Positions 8,823 through 18,900 of a stretch of 34,714 nucleotides of DNA are shown here, piece by piece. The DNA comes from Cladosporium sp. IMV 00045 (taxonomy: Eukaryota > Ascomycota > Dothideomycetes > Cladosporiales > Cladosporiaceae). Both the position numbers and the translations under genes were made by a program. How positions within the stretch are numbered: the stretch's first letter is position 1; every line of letters begins with the position of its first letter. Below the pieces are notes generated by a model, which searched no databases, was not told where the DNA came from, and was given only the letters and a program-made list of their open reading frames with translations. The stretch is from assembly GCA_001931905.2 (NCBI GenBank), contig MSJI02000488.1, positions 1 to 34,714 of the forward strand, given 5' to 3'.

Positions 8823-10640
8823 TCACTTCGTGCCTCTCGGGCTGCCGATCACGCCCAAGTCGGCACCGTCGGACCTGCCTGAAATCTCATCCATATCGAA
8901 CAATTCCTGCTCCTCGTCGATTCGCTCGCGTCCAACGCTGATTCCGCTCGGGGCGCGATCGATGCTGAGACGCTTGCTAGATGTCGCAGTCGGGTTTCGT
9001 GGAGCACCGGGAGCAGTTGTGCTGGTAGATCCGGTTCCTGGGCTGTTCAGGCTACTACTGCCTGTGGTGGGAACTGCGGAAGATGAAGCTGCGCGGGCTG
9101 CGTTGAGATTGGTGCGCTGGAGCTCTTGTGTGAGCATGCTCATGCTGGCTTGCCGGGGTGGGCTGCCGACGGCGGTGTTCAGAGCATACTCGGGTGCGAG
9201 TGAGGGTCGTTGCGACTGAGAGGGACCGGGAAGAGCTCCGAAGCCAGAGTTTCGCAGCGGTGAACCAACGAAATCAGAACTGTTACTGCGTTGTGGAGCA
9301 AACACGCTGGTGTACCGCGATGGTGAAGAGGAGAACGATGGGCTACCGCTTTTGCTGTCGCCAGGCGTAGCAGTAGTGGAAAGAGTGCGTCTTTGAGCAG
9401 CAAGGAAAGATGCGGGATTCTCGGCCTGGCGGGATTCGCGTCTGGATCGGGATCCCGGGATGAGGTCGTGAAGAGAGGCGGGGAGTAGGTCTTCTTCGCG
9501 GTCTGTGTCCGTCTCGCCGTCATCCTCGTCATCCGAGTACTCAAATGATTTCGTGGGTAGTCCTGTGCCCACACTAGACGATATCATCGGGCGGGCGCTG
9601 GTTCGCAGACGATTTGAGTGCAAAGGTCTTTTAGGGAAAGAGAGGGGTTCATCACCGCCTGAGGGTGGGGAAGATCCGGCAAGCACACTATCGAGGTTGC
9701 CGCGGTCGCCAAAGGCTGAGTGGTGGAGGTCTTGAAGAGCAGTGTTGCCGAGTTGGGATTTCCGAGGTAATGAAGAGGGCGGTGACTCAATTCCAAATCT
9801 GGATGGCACAGATGCTGCGAAAGGTCCGAGTCTCGCGGCCATGGAAACGCCATTGCTGTCGAAAGAGTTCGGTAGCGGTGCATCCAATACGCTCAAGCCT
9901 TTCTGGTGCGGTGACGAGCCGTAGCCGAAGCGGTCGTTCTGTGGAGGCGATCCATACTTGGGCGACGCCGAAGTGTAATCGAACTGCGGCATATCGTATC
10001 CATTCCTTGCCGCATACTGGTGTTGTGCCATATCCTCCGGGAGCATCTCTCCATTCGGTCTCTGTTCCAGCGCTTGCATTGAAAGGAGCCCAGGTGGTGC
10101 CTGTCCGTACGCTCCCGGGGGAGGTGCCTGCGGGTATGGTGCAGCTTGCGAATACCGCTTGTTGTTGATGACTATTCCGTCTGGTGTGACGTGAAGCAAT
10201 GCGCATTTCGTCCCGAACTTGCAGTGTCCCTTCGCAAAGTACTTGCACGGAGCTGGGCGCGTGGTCGACTCCAAATCGTGCGAGAAAGGGCACATTCGTC
10301 CGGCCTGGCATTGGCCCTGGAGGTAAAACTTGCAAGGCACATGGGAAGTGTCTGCACGTTTGCTCAGTCCACCACGCCCCTTCTTACCTCCACCAGATCC
10401 AGCGCCCGTGTCGGACTCACTCTTGTGCTTGGGCGGGCTGCGCGCCGCTCCCAGCATGCTCATGTCGGCGGAGGTGGTTTGATAGGGCGGAGGGCGCTGC
10501 ATGCCTCCGCCGACGGGCATTGGCATGGCGCCATTACCATTCGGGGACTGCATGTTGGCACTGCCGTTTTGGGAGATATCGCTCAGCTGTCGCCGGTGGT
10601 GATGAGAGGGATGTTGCTGTAGTTGGCCGCGTGCGTCCAT
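8823..10640 (-). CDS. Tandem CCCH zinc-finger protein (Lee1-like)
   Basis: A single open frame of 605 residues from ATG at 10640. Two adjacent CCCH fingers of identical spacing C-x7-C-x5-C-x3-H sit at 103-121 (CKFYLQGQCQAGRMCPFSH) and 132-150 (CKYFAKGHCKFGTKCALLH), followed by DGIVINNKRYSQ. Such fingers usually bind RNA, and yeast Lee1 and related filamentous-fungal proteins have this pair near the N-terminus. The remaining 450 residues are low-complexity Ser/Pro/Gly/Gln-rich with short acidic patches (YSDDEDDGETDTDREED near 370), probably disordered. A donor-like GGTAAG occurs in the coding strand just before the fingers, but the frame stays open and sensible through it, so I did not splice there. 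Role in mRNA control is inferred from the fingers. Confidence 0.82.
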   Translation of the reverse strand: MDARGQLQQHPSHHHRRQLSDISQNGSANMQSPNGNGAMPMPVGGGMQRPPPYQTTSADMSMLGAARSPPKHKSESDTGAGSGGGKKGRGGLSKRADTSHVPCKFYLQGQCQAGRMCPFSHDLESTTRPAPCKYFAKGHCKFGTKCALLHVTPDGIVINNKRYSQAAPYPQAPPPGAYGQAPPGLLSMQALEQRPNGEMLPEDMAQHQYAARNGYDMPQFDYTSASPKYGSPPQNDRFGYGSSPHQKGLSVLDAPLPNSFDSNGVSMAARLGPFAASVPSRFGIESPPSSLPRKSQLGNTALQDLHHSAFGDRGNLDSVLAGSSPPSGGDEPLSFPKRPLHSNRLRTSARPMISSSVGTGLPTKSFEYSDDEDDGETDTDREEDLLPASLHDLIPGSRSRRESRQAENPASFLAAQRRTLSTTATPGDSKSGSPSFSSSPSRYTSVFAPQRSNSSDFVGSPLRNSGFGALPGPSQSQRPSLAPEYALNTAVGSPPRQASMSMLTQELQRTNLNAARAASSSAVPTTGSSSLNSPGTGSTSTTAPGAPRNPTATSSKRLSIDRAPSGISVGRERIDEEQELFDMDEISGRSDGADLGVIGSPRGTK

Positions 10641-12333
10641 GCTAGAGAGCGCGGTGTTGCGTCAAAGTGGGGGCGCTCCTCGAATTCGGAGGCGGGTGCG
10701 AGGCGGGGACAAACGGTGATTGCGATTGCGATGGCGTCTTGGAGGAGACGAATGATGTGTCTGCCTTCTTGTCTAAAACCCCCCCTTGTGTGAATATCTC
10801 CCACCAAACAGTGCGATTTGAAGGGAATGGATATCGAGATTGGCAAGAGTCGAGTCCAGATGTATCACCGTTGACTCCCAGGTGAGGATATCGTTGGCGG
10901 GCTGGCCTCTTTAGTGAACCAAGGTTCCAAGACGCGGCGGATGGTTGGTGCGAGCAGTCGACTCTCAGACAAGTTCACGCCTCTTGACGAGATCTGTCTC
11001 TGCCTTTCGTCGACTCCTGTACTCGCTTTCACGCCTCGCTTGCTTCTGCCACTTTGAAGATGTCTTTGTATGCGCAGCGGTGCATGGAGGAAGTGTCTAG
11101 GGGAGGGGTCGTGGGTCGTATTTGGGGCTTGAGGGTGCAATAATACGCTCGAGATATGGTTTGGATGAAAGCATGACATACCTGCATTCCTAATATTCCA
11201 GATCATGGCACCTATTTCAAGAGTTTGGCATTCATGCGCATGGTGTCTGTCTGCAGGTGATCACGAGGCGATGATGTCTCAGGCACACCCAAGAGATTGC
11301 GCAGATGACCGACTCATCAGGTATGCATTACGCCAACGTTGCGTATGCATATGCAGACCAGGTGAGTCCAGCAGCTTGCAGTCCAGAAGTCTGTTCCTCA
11401 TAACTCTTCCAGGCCTGACAAGAGGAATACCTGCGAGTAAGTAGCGTTACCAGACTACGCGGCACGATTCGTCGTTACACCGGACCACGTGATCTCGAAC
11501 CGCATCGCACATACCCCTGACTGTGTATCGATCGAGGCTCGTCGGGTTGATGCCGCTGGTGTCGTACGGCATCGACCGGGTTGGAAGAATATCTAGGCTA
11601 CTCGTGTGTCCGAGGAATCGGTTTCACCTAGTGGATGGCGAACTCATAGGTCCCTCGAGGGGATGTCACAACGTTGTCGGAAACGCAGACCGACGGTATA
11701 TTCCAAGCCTGCACTGTACTTCCGGACCTTTTCGCCAGAGCCAGAGCCAGAGCCGATGCAAAGGATCCTTTAACGGAGCGAACTTCTTCGATCGATGCAT
11801 GTCTAAACGCAGCACGTTTAGCATGTATCCGTCGGAGCGGCATCCAGCTGCAGACCATGTTTTAAGGATACACAGCTTACGGGTTCCTGCGTCGTCTGCG
11901 AGCGCTTCTCGGATGTATGCAAGCTTGTCCACTCAAGCCTTTGGCTCGCCCTGTTTGCGTCCCCAGGATGGTATCACGATCGTTACCCTGCAATATCATG
12001 GTGACCTATTCGATGTTTGGAGTAGCTTGTGATATGTCCTGAACCAATTTGCCGCTCATAAATCCCCCGATATCAAAGTCAGCCACATCAAACTTCACTC
12101 ACCTCACCACACTGATCGCTCCTGCCTTCAAACAACAGAACGCTAAAAGCTTGGCACTTTCTGCATGCAAACGACCTCACCTGCCGTACTTCATCCCACC
12201 CACGACCAACCTCCTTTCGCTCATTTCCTCAACCCTCCCGTCACTCGTTTCCTCCCACTCACCTACCGCTCCTTCAGCACTGTCTCACCCCGAGTCACTC
12301 CTTACCTACGTACCAGATCGTCTACACTCTCTC
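10641..12333. other. Large divergent intergenic region
   Basis: About 1.7 kb (2.0 kb if the mucin-like gene starts at 12670). Open frames on both strands (for example 11523..12032 +) start at non-ATG codons and show no domain. Notable sites are a strong donor-like CAG/GTATGT on the minus strand at 11181..11176, a (GCCAGA)3 run at 11734..11754 and a CACGTG near 11485. From 12049 to 12333 the sequence is C/A-rich and stop-poor, like a long leader. No tRNA-like element was found. Confidence 0.5.
11734..11754. repeat. Short hexamer repeat (GCCAGA)3
   Basis: Three perfect GCCAGA units followed by GCC make a 21-base microsatellite in the divergent intergenic region. No coding frame around it is convincing; it is a possible length-polymorphic marker and nothing more. 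Confidence 0.8.
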
Positions 12334-12461
12334 ATGAAGACACAGACACTCGCCGCAGTGTTGGCGGCAATGCCGTTTGGCATTGCTGCAGCATTGACGG
12401 CACCCGGCAGTGCACCATACTACGGCAACTCGTCCAGCTATGGCACAGCTGTCTTGTCCAA
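12334..12461 (+). other. Signal-peptide-encoding segment ending at a splice donor
   Basis: The first ATG of the long frame (12334) encodes MKTQTLAAVLAAMPFGIAAA, a textbook secretion signal, then about 20 residues rich in Tyr, Gly and Ser. At 12462 a consensus donor GTACGT follows in phase 2. The frame then stays open into the mucin-like gene at 12670. It may be the real first exon of that gene (phase-compatible acceptors exist at 12521 and 13184), an alternative first exon, or the remnant of a separate secreted-protein gene. No branch site near either acceptor is convincing. Confidence 0.45.
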
Positions 12462-12669
12462 GTACGTATCCCAAAAGCTCCTTCATGTTTGCATCTTCCC
12501 TTCCTATTCCTGGTCAAGCCTTCCATACGATGACGCCGTTGCTTGCTGGAAACGAGGACCGCCTACTACCCTGATCATGTTTTCTGGACTCGAAGACAAC
12601 CTGGACATCGCCCAAATCATGCCACAATCAGCAGAGTATCAAGCCTTCGCTGTCATCAAACTAGCCAAA

Positions 12670-15600
12670 ATGTCATACCCAAACGGCACTTCTAAGGAAC
12701 CACGTCCAGACAGAACTTACCCACTGCGTACTGGCACAGCTTACCCAAGCAGCCCCTATCCGCCATCAGGACAATCTCGACATCGCAAGCAAAACTCCAA
12801 TCCATTGGAACGTCAAAGCGGCGTGTTTGCCTCTCCTGGGCGAGTCTTGAGCAAAGAAGAACGGGAGCAGCGAAATGACTCTTTGGCCGCCACCAAGCTA
12901 GAGGAGGAATCACTGAAAGATCAACAAGCGGATAACATGAGCTTTGGGGCACTCTACAAGAAGATCAAGTCTTCGCCTTCTCTTCACGATATCAACACTT
13001 CGCTCGAGGTCAATCTGGCCCCGGAGGCTAGTGAAAGCTCATTCGAAATCACTGGAGCTGGCGTTCGGCCTCGTCTCGCGCGACATTTCATCGTTCTGGT
13101 CATCGCATTCTTGATCGTTTTCGGCTCACTTCACCAGCTGGTCAATTACTTACTTCTTGCTACCAGAGTTTCCGCGCAATGCAGCCCGAGCACTGTCTAT
13201 GTCACTGTCCCGGTGTCTTACACTTCCACCACGACTTACACTGCCATCACTTCGATTTTCATTTCCCCGACAGCATGCACTACTGCTCCGACGGATATGG
13301 CTGTTGCTGGCACCGCCTCTGCCTCTCCGCCTGCAGTAACCCACACCTCGACGTCAACTTCCACTCTCTTTCACACGACCACGCTCACTGTTTTCGAGGT
13401 CTCTTCCTCGCAGTCGCCAGTCCCTACCTCAGGCACGTCATCCGTTCCCTCCGAGGTCCCCTCAGCAACCAGCAGTCCGGCCGATGGCGCTTCATATTCG
13501 AGTGGGTCGTCCTTGGTTACCGCTGCCACTGCCACCACGCCGGCTCAGGGCGATTCGTCAAGACCGTTAACCACCCTCACGACGACTTCTACCGATACCA
13601 ACACTCATACGACAACCATCTCTCCGCCAGCAGAGGTATTCACTTCAACGAGTTTCATCAGCCCTGACCTGACATCGACAATCCACATCACTCGGACCAG
13701 CACTGTATCCTCCCAGGTCACTTCAACCCGCTTTTCGTTCAGCGGTGTTGGCAATTCAGGCTGGAATGTCACAAGCTCGCCGACTTCAAGTGAGGTCGAG
13801 ACGATTACTCGTGCGACACTTGTCGGCACGGCCACGACAGCCACTATGTCTTTCTTCTGGGCATCCTCAGCAGGTCAGACATATTCCACAAGCACAAGAG
13901 TCATCACCACAACGATTTATCACTCGATGCGGCCCAGCAGAATCAGCAGCAGCATGAACGCGACCTCTGACTCGCCGGCTATTCCCCAGTCCACTGGAAT
14001 CTCTAATGTTACTTCTTCCTCTTTCCCAACGATGGAGCCAGGCACAAGTGGGATGTCGCCTTCGTCTGGGTCGGCAGCTCTCACTGGCGGTTCTGTCCCG
14101 GAGTCAGCATCTGTTTCGACGTCCGCGGTCAGCGGCGAGAGCCCAAGCACGAGCAACATCGCCACTGCTTCGGTGTCAAGCTCCGCAAGCAATAATACGA
14201 TCTCTGGGCCGTCGTCTTCTAATTCAACCGTCGATCCCGCTTCTGCCAGCAGCACGACTGGTACGACAGAATCCTCATCGCCTTCTACATCAATGAACAG
14301 CGCATCGGCGATCAATTCCGTGCCATCATCAGATAGTGTGACTGCCCCGGCCACGGTACCAGGACTTCCCACATCCACGAGCTCTGTGGAGGGAGGCTCC
14401 ATTCCTGGACCGGCCCACTCAACTGCGCCTAGCGCCACCTCCTCAAGCGCAAGCATCGGCTCTGGATCGTCAAGCATCTCAGCAACGTCAGCGTTGTCAT
14501 CTACTGATATCAGTGCAGCCACTGACAGCTCTACTGGTTCTTCGGTTTCGACGTCAGGTGCTAGCTCTTCTGGTAGCTCGAGCATTGTTCCCTCCTCTGG
14601 AAGTAGCACAAGCCTGGTCTCTGCGACCCCAAGCACAACACTGCTTTCAATCATCGGGAGCTCACTGGCAAACGGCCCTGCAACTGGCACTTCGTCGAGT
14701 CTGGTGTCCGCGCCAGCCGGTTCTGACACATTGTCTTCTACTGGCACTTCGCTCGCAAACGGCCAAGCCCCAAGCTCGACGACTGTCACCTTGCTCTCTT
14801 CGAGCTCAAGTTCCTTGGCCTCAAGCTCTACATCAATCAGCAGCTCGACGTCTACCACGGCCTCGCCATCGAGTGAAACCTCTTCTTCCAGCTCAGGCCG
14901 TATGAGCATCAGCTCCACTTCCATCCCAACAACGCTCTCGGTCAGCAAGACGTCTGCCTCTGCTTCTGTCAGTCCGACTGCTTGTGGCGAGCATGGTGAC
15001 TTCGTCCTTGATTTCGACGACCTGCCGAGCTTCTCTGGGGACGAAGACATCACTCAGGCACCTCCAATCTTCAGTCCATATCATCATCTCACCTTTAGCA
15101 ACGGCTATGTCCATGCGCCGAAGAAGAAGCAACCATTCGCACCTCACTCTGGCGATCAACTTGCAGTCTTCCTTGCTCCCAGCAACGGCACCAACGACAC
15201 CCTATGGCATCAAAATGGCATGTCGGCCAATGTTCCCCGCACCGAGCCTGGCGAAATCACCGATGGTCCCTACGATGGCATGCCAGCCTACTGGTTCGAT
15301 GCCAAAGGCGCTTGGCTCGGTTGCGACAATGATGGTCCCGATCCATGCGTGTTCAACGTTACAGGCTGGACCTGGGATGCTCAGGCTAGCGACGAGGTTG
15401 CCACCTACAACACCCAAATCGAAGTGCCGCCTTGCCCTGGTTTCAACGACTGCAAGCTCCAACATGTCGACTTCCCAGACAACTTCCGTGGCTTGAGCGG
15501 TATCTCAATGCAGGCCTCCGAGAACAACAAGCCGCGCATGTTCTTCATGGACGACCTCGCTCTCGCTTGGCACGACAATAGCTGCGAGGCCGGCATGCAG

Positions 15601-15693
15601 CGCATGGGTCGTGGTGGCTCTGCCGGACCTGGTCGTTCTGGCTCCGGTGGCGGTGGAAGGAAGAGAGTCGTGCGTCGCTCGCTCATGCCTTAG
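12670..15693 (+). CDS. Membrane-anchored Ser/Thr-rich mucin-like surface protein
   Basis: From ATG at 12670 (context CCAAAATGT) the frame gives 1007 residues without an intron; the same frame is open upstream to an ATG at 12334. Residues 1-137 are hydrophilic and basic/acidic mixed, ending RPRLAR; 139-164 are one hydrophobic helix (start HFIVLVIAFLIVFGSLHQLV). Arg on the N-terminal side predicts N-in, so the rest should be outside the cell. Residues about 172-770 are almost entirely Ser, Thr, Ala, Pro and Gly, a probable O-mannosylated stalk with several Asn-x-Ser/Thr sites. Residues about 771-985 are a compact domain beginning CGEHGDFVLDFDDLPSF and ending near FFMDDLALAWHDNSCEAG, with six Cys; I recall this as a conserved domain of unknown function in fungal surface proteins. 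The tail is Gly/Arg-rich. Role in wall, adhesion or sensing is unknown. Confidence 0.72.
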   Translation: MSYPNGTSKEPRPDRTYPLRTGTAYPSSPYPPSGQSRHRKQNSNPLERQSGVFASPGRVLSKEEREQRNDSLAATKLEEESLKDQQADNMSFGALYKKIKSSPSLHDINTSLEVNLAPEASESSFEITGAGVRPRLARHFIVLVIAFLIVFGSLHQLVNYLLLATRVSAQCSPSTVYVTVPVSYTSTTTYTAITSIFISPTACTTAPTDMAVAGTASASPPAVTHTSTSTSTLFHTTTLTVFEVSSSQSPVPTSGTSSVPSEVPSATSSPADGASYSSGSSLVTAATATTPAQGDSSRPLTTLTTTSTDTNTHTTTISPPAEVFTSTSFISPDLTSTIHITRTSTVSSQVTSTRFSFSGVGNSGWNVTSSPTSSEVETITRATLVGTATTATMSFFWASSAGQTYSTSTRVITTTIYHSMRPSRISSSMNATSDSPAIPQSTGISNVTSSSFPTMEPGTSGMSPSSGSAALTGGSVPESASVSTSAVSGESPSTSNIATASVSSSASNNTISGPSSSNSTVDPASASSTTGTTESSSPSTSMNSASAINSVPSSDSVTAPATVPGLPTSTSSVEGGSIPGPAHSTAPSATSSSASIGSGSSSISATSALSSTDISAATDSSTGSSVSTSGASSSGSSSIVPSSGSSTSLVSATPSTTLLSIIGSSLANGPATGTSSSLVSAPAGSDTLSSTGTSLANGQAPSSTTVTLLSSSSSSLASSSTSISSSTSTTASPSSETSSSSSGRMSISSTSIPTTLSVSKTSASASVSPTACGEHGDFVLDFDDLPSFSGDEDITQAPPIFSPYHHLTFSNGYVHAPKKKQPFAPHSGDQLAVFLAPSNGTNDTLWHQNGMSANVPRTEPGEITDGPYDGMPAYWFDAKGAWLGCDNDGPDPCVFNVTGWTWDAQASDEVATYNTQIEVPPCPGFNDCKLQHVDFPDNFRGLSGISMQASENNKPRMFFMDDLALAWHDNSCEAGMQRMGRGGSAGPGRSGSGGGGRKRVVRRSLMP

Positions 15694-15967
15694 GAAACGT
15701 GGTGAGAGAGAAGGTAGAGGAAAAGCTTTCGCAAATGAACATGAATGAGATGTATGATAACAATGCGCATGAAAAGAGATGACTGGCATTCAGCCTCTCG
15801 TCGATTCTTGGTGGTTTAGCAGTTTTTTGAAAAGTAGCCCACTGTCAGTCTGGCACTGCAGGGCTTCTATGATACAATAGCTACTCCATGCAAGTTTCTC
15901 AATCCAACAACCTCTCGTGTCTCACCGTGCCTTCAAGCCAGTACAGTATCCTCCCTCTCTCGCTCCC

Positions 15968-18900
15968 TCACTCGTCTCCAGCAAATGCCCTGCTGAACTT
16001 GACCTGCGAGCTGAAGTCCTCCCAGCGCACCTCCTGATTGGTCCCATTGACCATCTCGACGTCGCCATCGCTATCGCCAACTCCGCGTTGATACAGCCAC
16101 AGCTTCGGCCGCAGACTGAAGACCCCGTTCTTGCACACAAGCTGCACACGCTCCTTCTGATCGAGCTGAACAGGCGCCTGAACGGCTGGCGCATCCGGCT
16201 CCGTAATGGCATCAATGCGCCTCTCGCGGTGCTGCAGAATGTCCACATCAATAGTGTGCAAAGCGCAGATCCGATACACGTGAATACGCTTCTTCTGACC
16301 ATGCCTACGCACGCGACCAATGGCCTGCGCCATCGTCGAGTCGTAACCGTACTGATTGTCGCGCAGCAAAGGCGAGAGGAAGATGACGTGGTTGGCGACT
16401 TGCAAATTGGAGCCTGCGGCCGTCTCGTCTGAAGCGTTGAGCACGATCACCGTGTCGGAGTTGGTGCGGAAGTCGGCAATTTGTTGGCCTGCGTGCTGGT
16501 TTTGGGAGACGATTGTGGCTTCGATGTCGCTTGAGTCGAGAGCGGAGGCGGCTTGGGAGAGTTGTTCGGTGTATTGCACGAAGAGGATGGCTTTTTCGCC
16601 TTTGGTCTTGATGTCCTCAATAAGGCGGATCGCGGCGCTGAATTTGGCGCCGTGAGGGCTGGCTTGTTCTTGGGATTCTTTCAGCGTGTGCGACCATAGC
16701 AGGTGGTGGTCTTGTTGCGAAGCGTTGCAGCCTTGCGCGATGCACTGCGTGTTGTGCTGAATTTGGGATTGAGAGAAGCATTCTCTGCACACTCGGTGGC
16801 CACAAAGTGCTGAGACGGCCATATCCTGCTCATGGCTTCCAGAGCAATCGCTGCTATCACACTTCTCGGATGGCGAGGGATCTTGAATGCTCTGTACGTT
16901 GGTGATGTACCGTCTGGATCGAACGGACGTCAGCAGGCCTTTTGCAAGACCGTTTACAATGGCCGTAAGGTCTCTGTTTCGTCTGTCCTCTTTGGTATCC
17001 TTCTCGTTCGAAGCCTGTTCGGAGTCGCTGTCCTGCTTGGAACCTTTCTTCGACTTGCCCTGCTTCTTTGCTGGCAATGGTGTTTTGCGAGCTGTTGACC
17101 GAAGCACATCCTGGACGTATCGAATCGTTTCCTCGTCTCCTAGAACCCGTTGTTCGAGCAGCGTCTCCGCCGTTTGCGCAAGAGACTTGTTTTCGACGGG
17201 TTGTTCGTTCTGAGCGTCAAAGCAAGCCGCTCTGAGGTCCCCGAGTGTCTTTTCAACCTCCTTTTGACGGGTGTGAATCATATGCTGTAGGCCATTCAAG
17301 AGGTTGCCTGGTCGCTCGAAGAATGTGGAATCTTTCGAGAGCGCCTCCTCCGCGGTCTGAACGTCGGCAATCGCAGCCGTGAAGCGCATGTCACGGGTGG
17401 TCGTTTTTGAGCTCTTCGCCTTGCGCAGATTCATGTCTTGTGAACTGAGCTGCTGGGCTAGCTCAGCGTACGCCGCCTGGTGGTCGACATCGAGCTTGAC
17501 CGGGACAAGGTGATCATCGTAAGCCATCTCACCAAAGTCCATGACGTTCTGTCGTACGAAAGTATCGAGGAACCCTTGGGCGATTTCGTGGATCCTAGCA
17601 TGCATCGAATCCGAGGGCATCTCACGCATTGAGTCGAACAATTCAAAGTCCGTCATGTCCTTACGAAGAGCCCTCACGTTGCGCTGGGCCATTACGCGTG
17701 AGCTATCGCTTCCGATACGGAGGCGGACGCCTAGCAGTCCAGCGATCTGTGCGATGTCGTAGAAATCGGTAAGGGCAGGCGTGCCGCTCAGACCCCAGCG
17801 TTTGTCGGCTTTCAGTGCTTGCAACGATGCATATTCGCGAGGGCTATACTGGTGGAACTCGTCGATGATGACCCGGTTGAAGTAGAACATCTCAAAGAGG
17901 GGCCGGTGAATGGCATCGACTGGAATGCTCTTCGGTGCAGCTTTGATAGCCTGCTTGGCTTTGCCCTTGGATTCGACGTAGTCTCTGCCCACGAGGCGGC
18001 GAGAAGGAACCACTGCTTTGAACTCCTCGCTCTCAATAAGCTGCGTATACCGAGCTTTCACTTTGGCTTGCAGGGCTTTCAGGCCTTCGCGTTGCAAAAC
18101 CTCGAGATGCTCCGGGATCTCTTTGCAAGCATGCTTCAACCATTGGGAAAACGCCCTGCCAGAATGTGTAGCAGGGCCGGGCATGCCCACAAAGCTTGCT
18201 AGTCTCTCGGCGTACTCAGGCTGTCCTAGAACATTGCGGTTCACAAGGATGATCTTCGCGTTTGTGAAGTCGTCAATCTTGACGCCATTCAGGTCTGCTA
18301 AGGTCTTCACGACTAGGACATCTCGTTTGCCTTTGTAGCCTAGCTTGTCTTGGATCTCCGATGCCCATTGCTTTATGAGGGTATGGGGTGCAACGATGAG
18401 AGTAGCCTGTGTTGGAATGAGGCCTTTTGCATCTTCGTGACGACTCTGGCGAAGGCGTAGATCATCCACTATGCGCTCGTCTGTGGAAAGATGTGAATGT
18501 ATCAAGGCCAAACTCGTGATGGTCTTGCCAAAGCCAGGATGATCTGCGCATATACCACCACGAACTTCGACGTCTGCCTGCGCGCGGACTTCTGCTCGCC
18601 ACTTCAATGAGGAAATGAATGCCTCCTCTGCTTCTTCGATGGTGAAAGGGGTTCCTTTCTCCTGCTGCTGCATCCACTGCAGCACAACAGCTTGCTTCGG
18701 GAAAAGCTGACAACTCATGCCAATGTCGGTCGGCGGACTGCCGTTGGTAATGGTTTGGCTAAGGGTGAAAGGGCTGAGCTTGCTTGGTGAGGCCATATTC
18801 TGCTCTAGCATCCAAGACAGACGTGGAGCCGCAACGTCCGCCGGCAGACGTGCGGTGACTCTGTGTGCAAGGGAAGCGAGGTTCAGACCAAAGGCAACAG

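Noticed and set aside
11523..12032. 169-codon plus-strand frame
   Set aside because: Starts at GTG, has no domain and includes the (GCCAGA)3 repeat; no support as a gene.
12049..12333. Extension of the mucin-like frame upstream to 12049
   Set aside because: The frame opens at TTG, not ATG, and the C/A-rich stop-poor sequence looks like a leader.
13920..15053. 377-codon minus-strand frame
   Set aside because: It is the antisense shadow of the Ser/Thr-rich stalk, whose codon pattern suppresses stops on the other strand; its product is monotonous Glu/Val/Leu without a domain.
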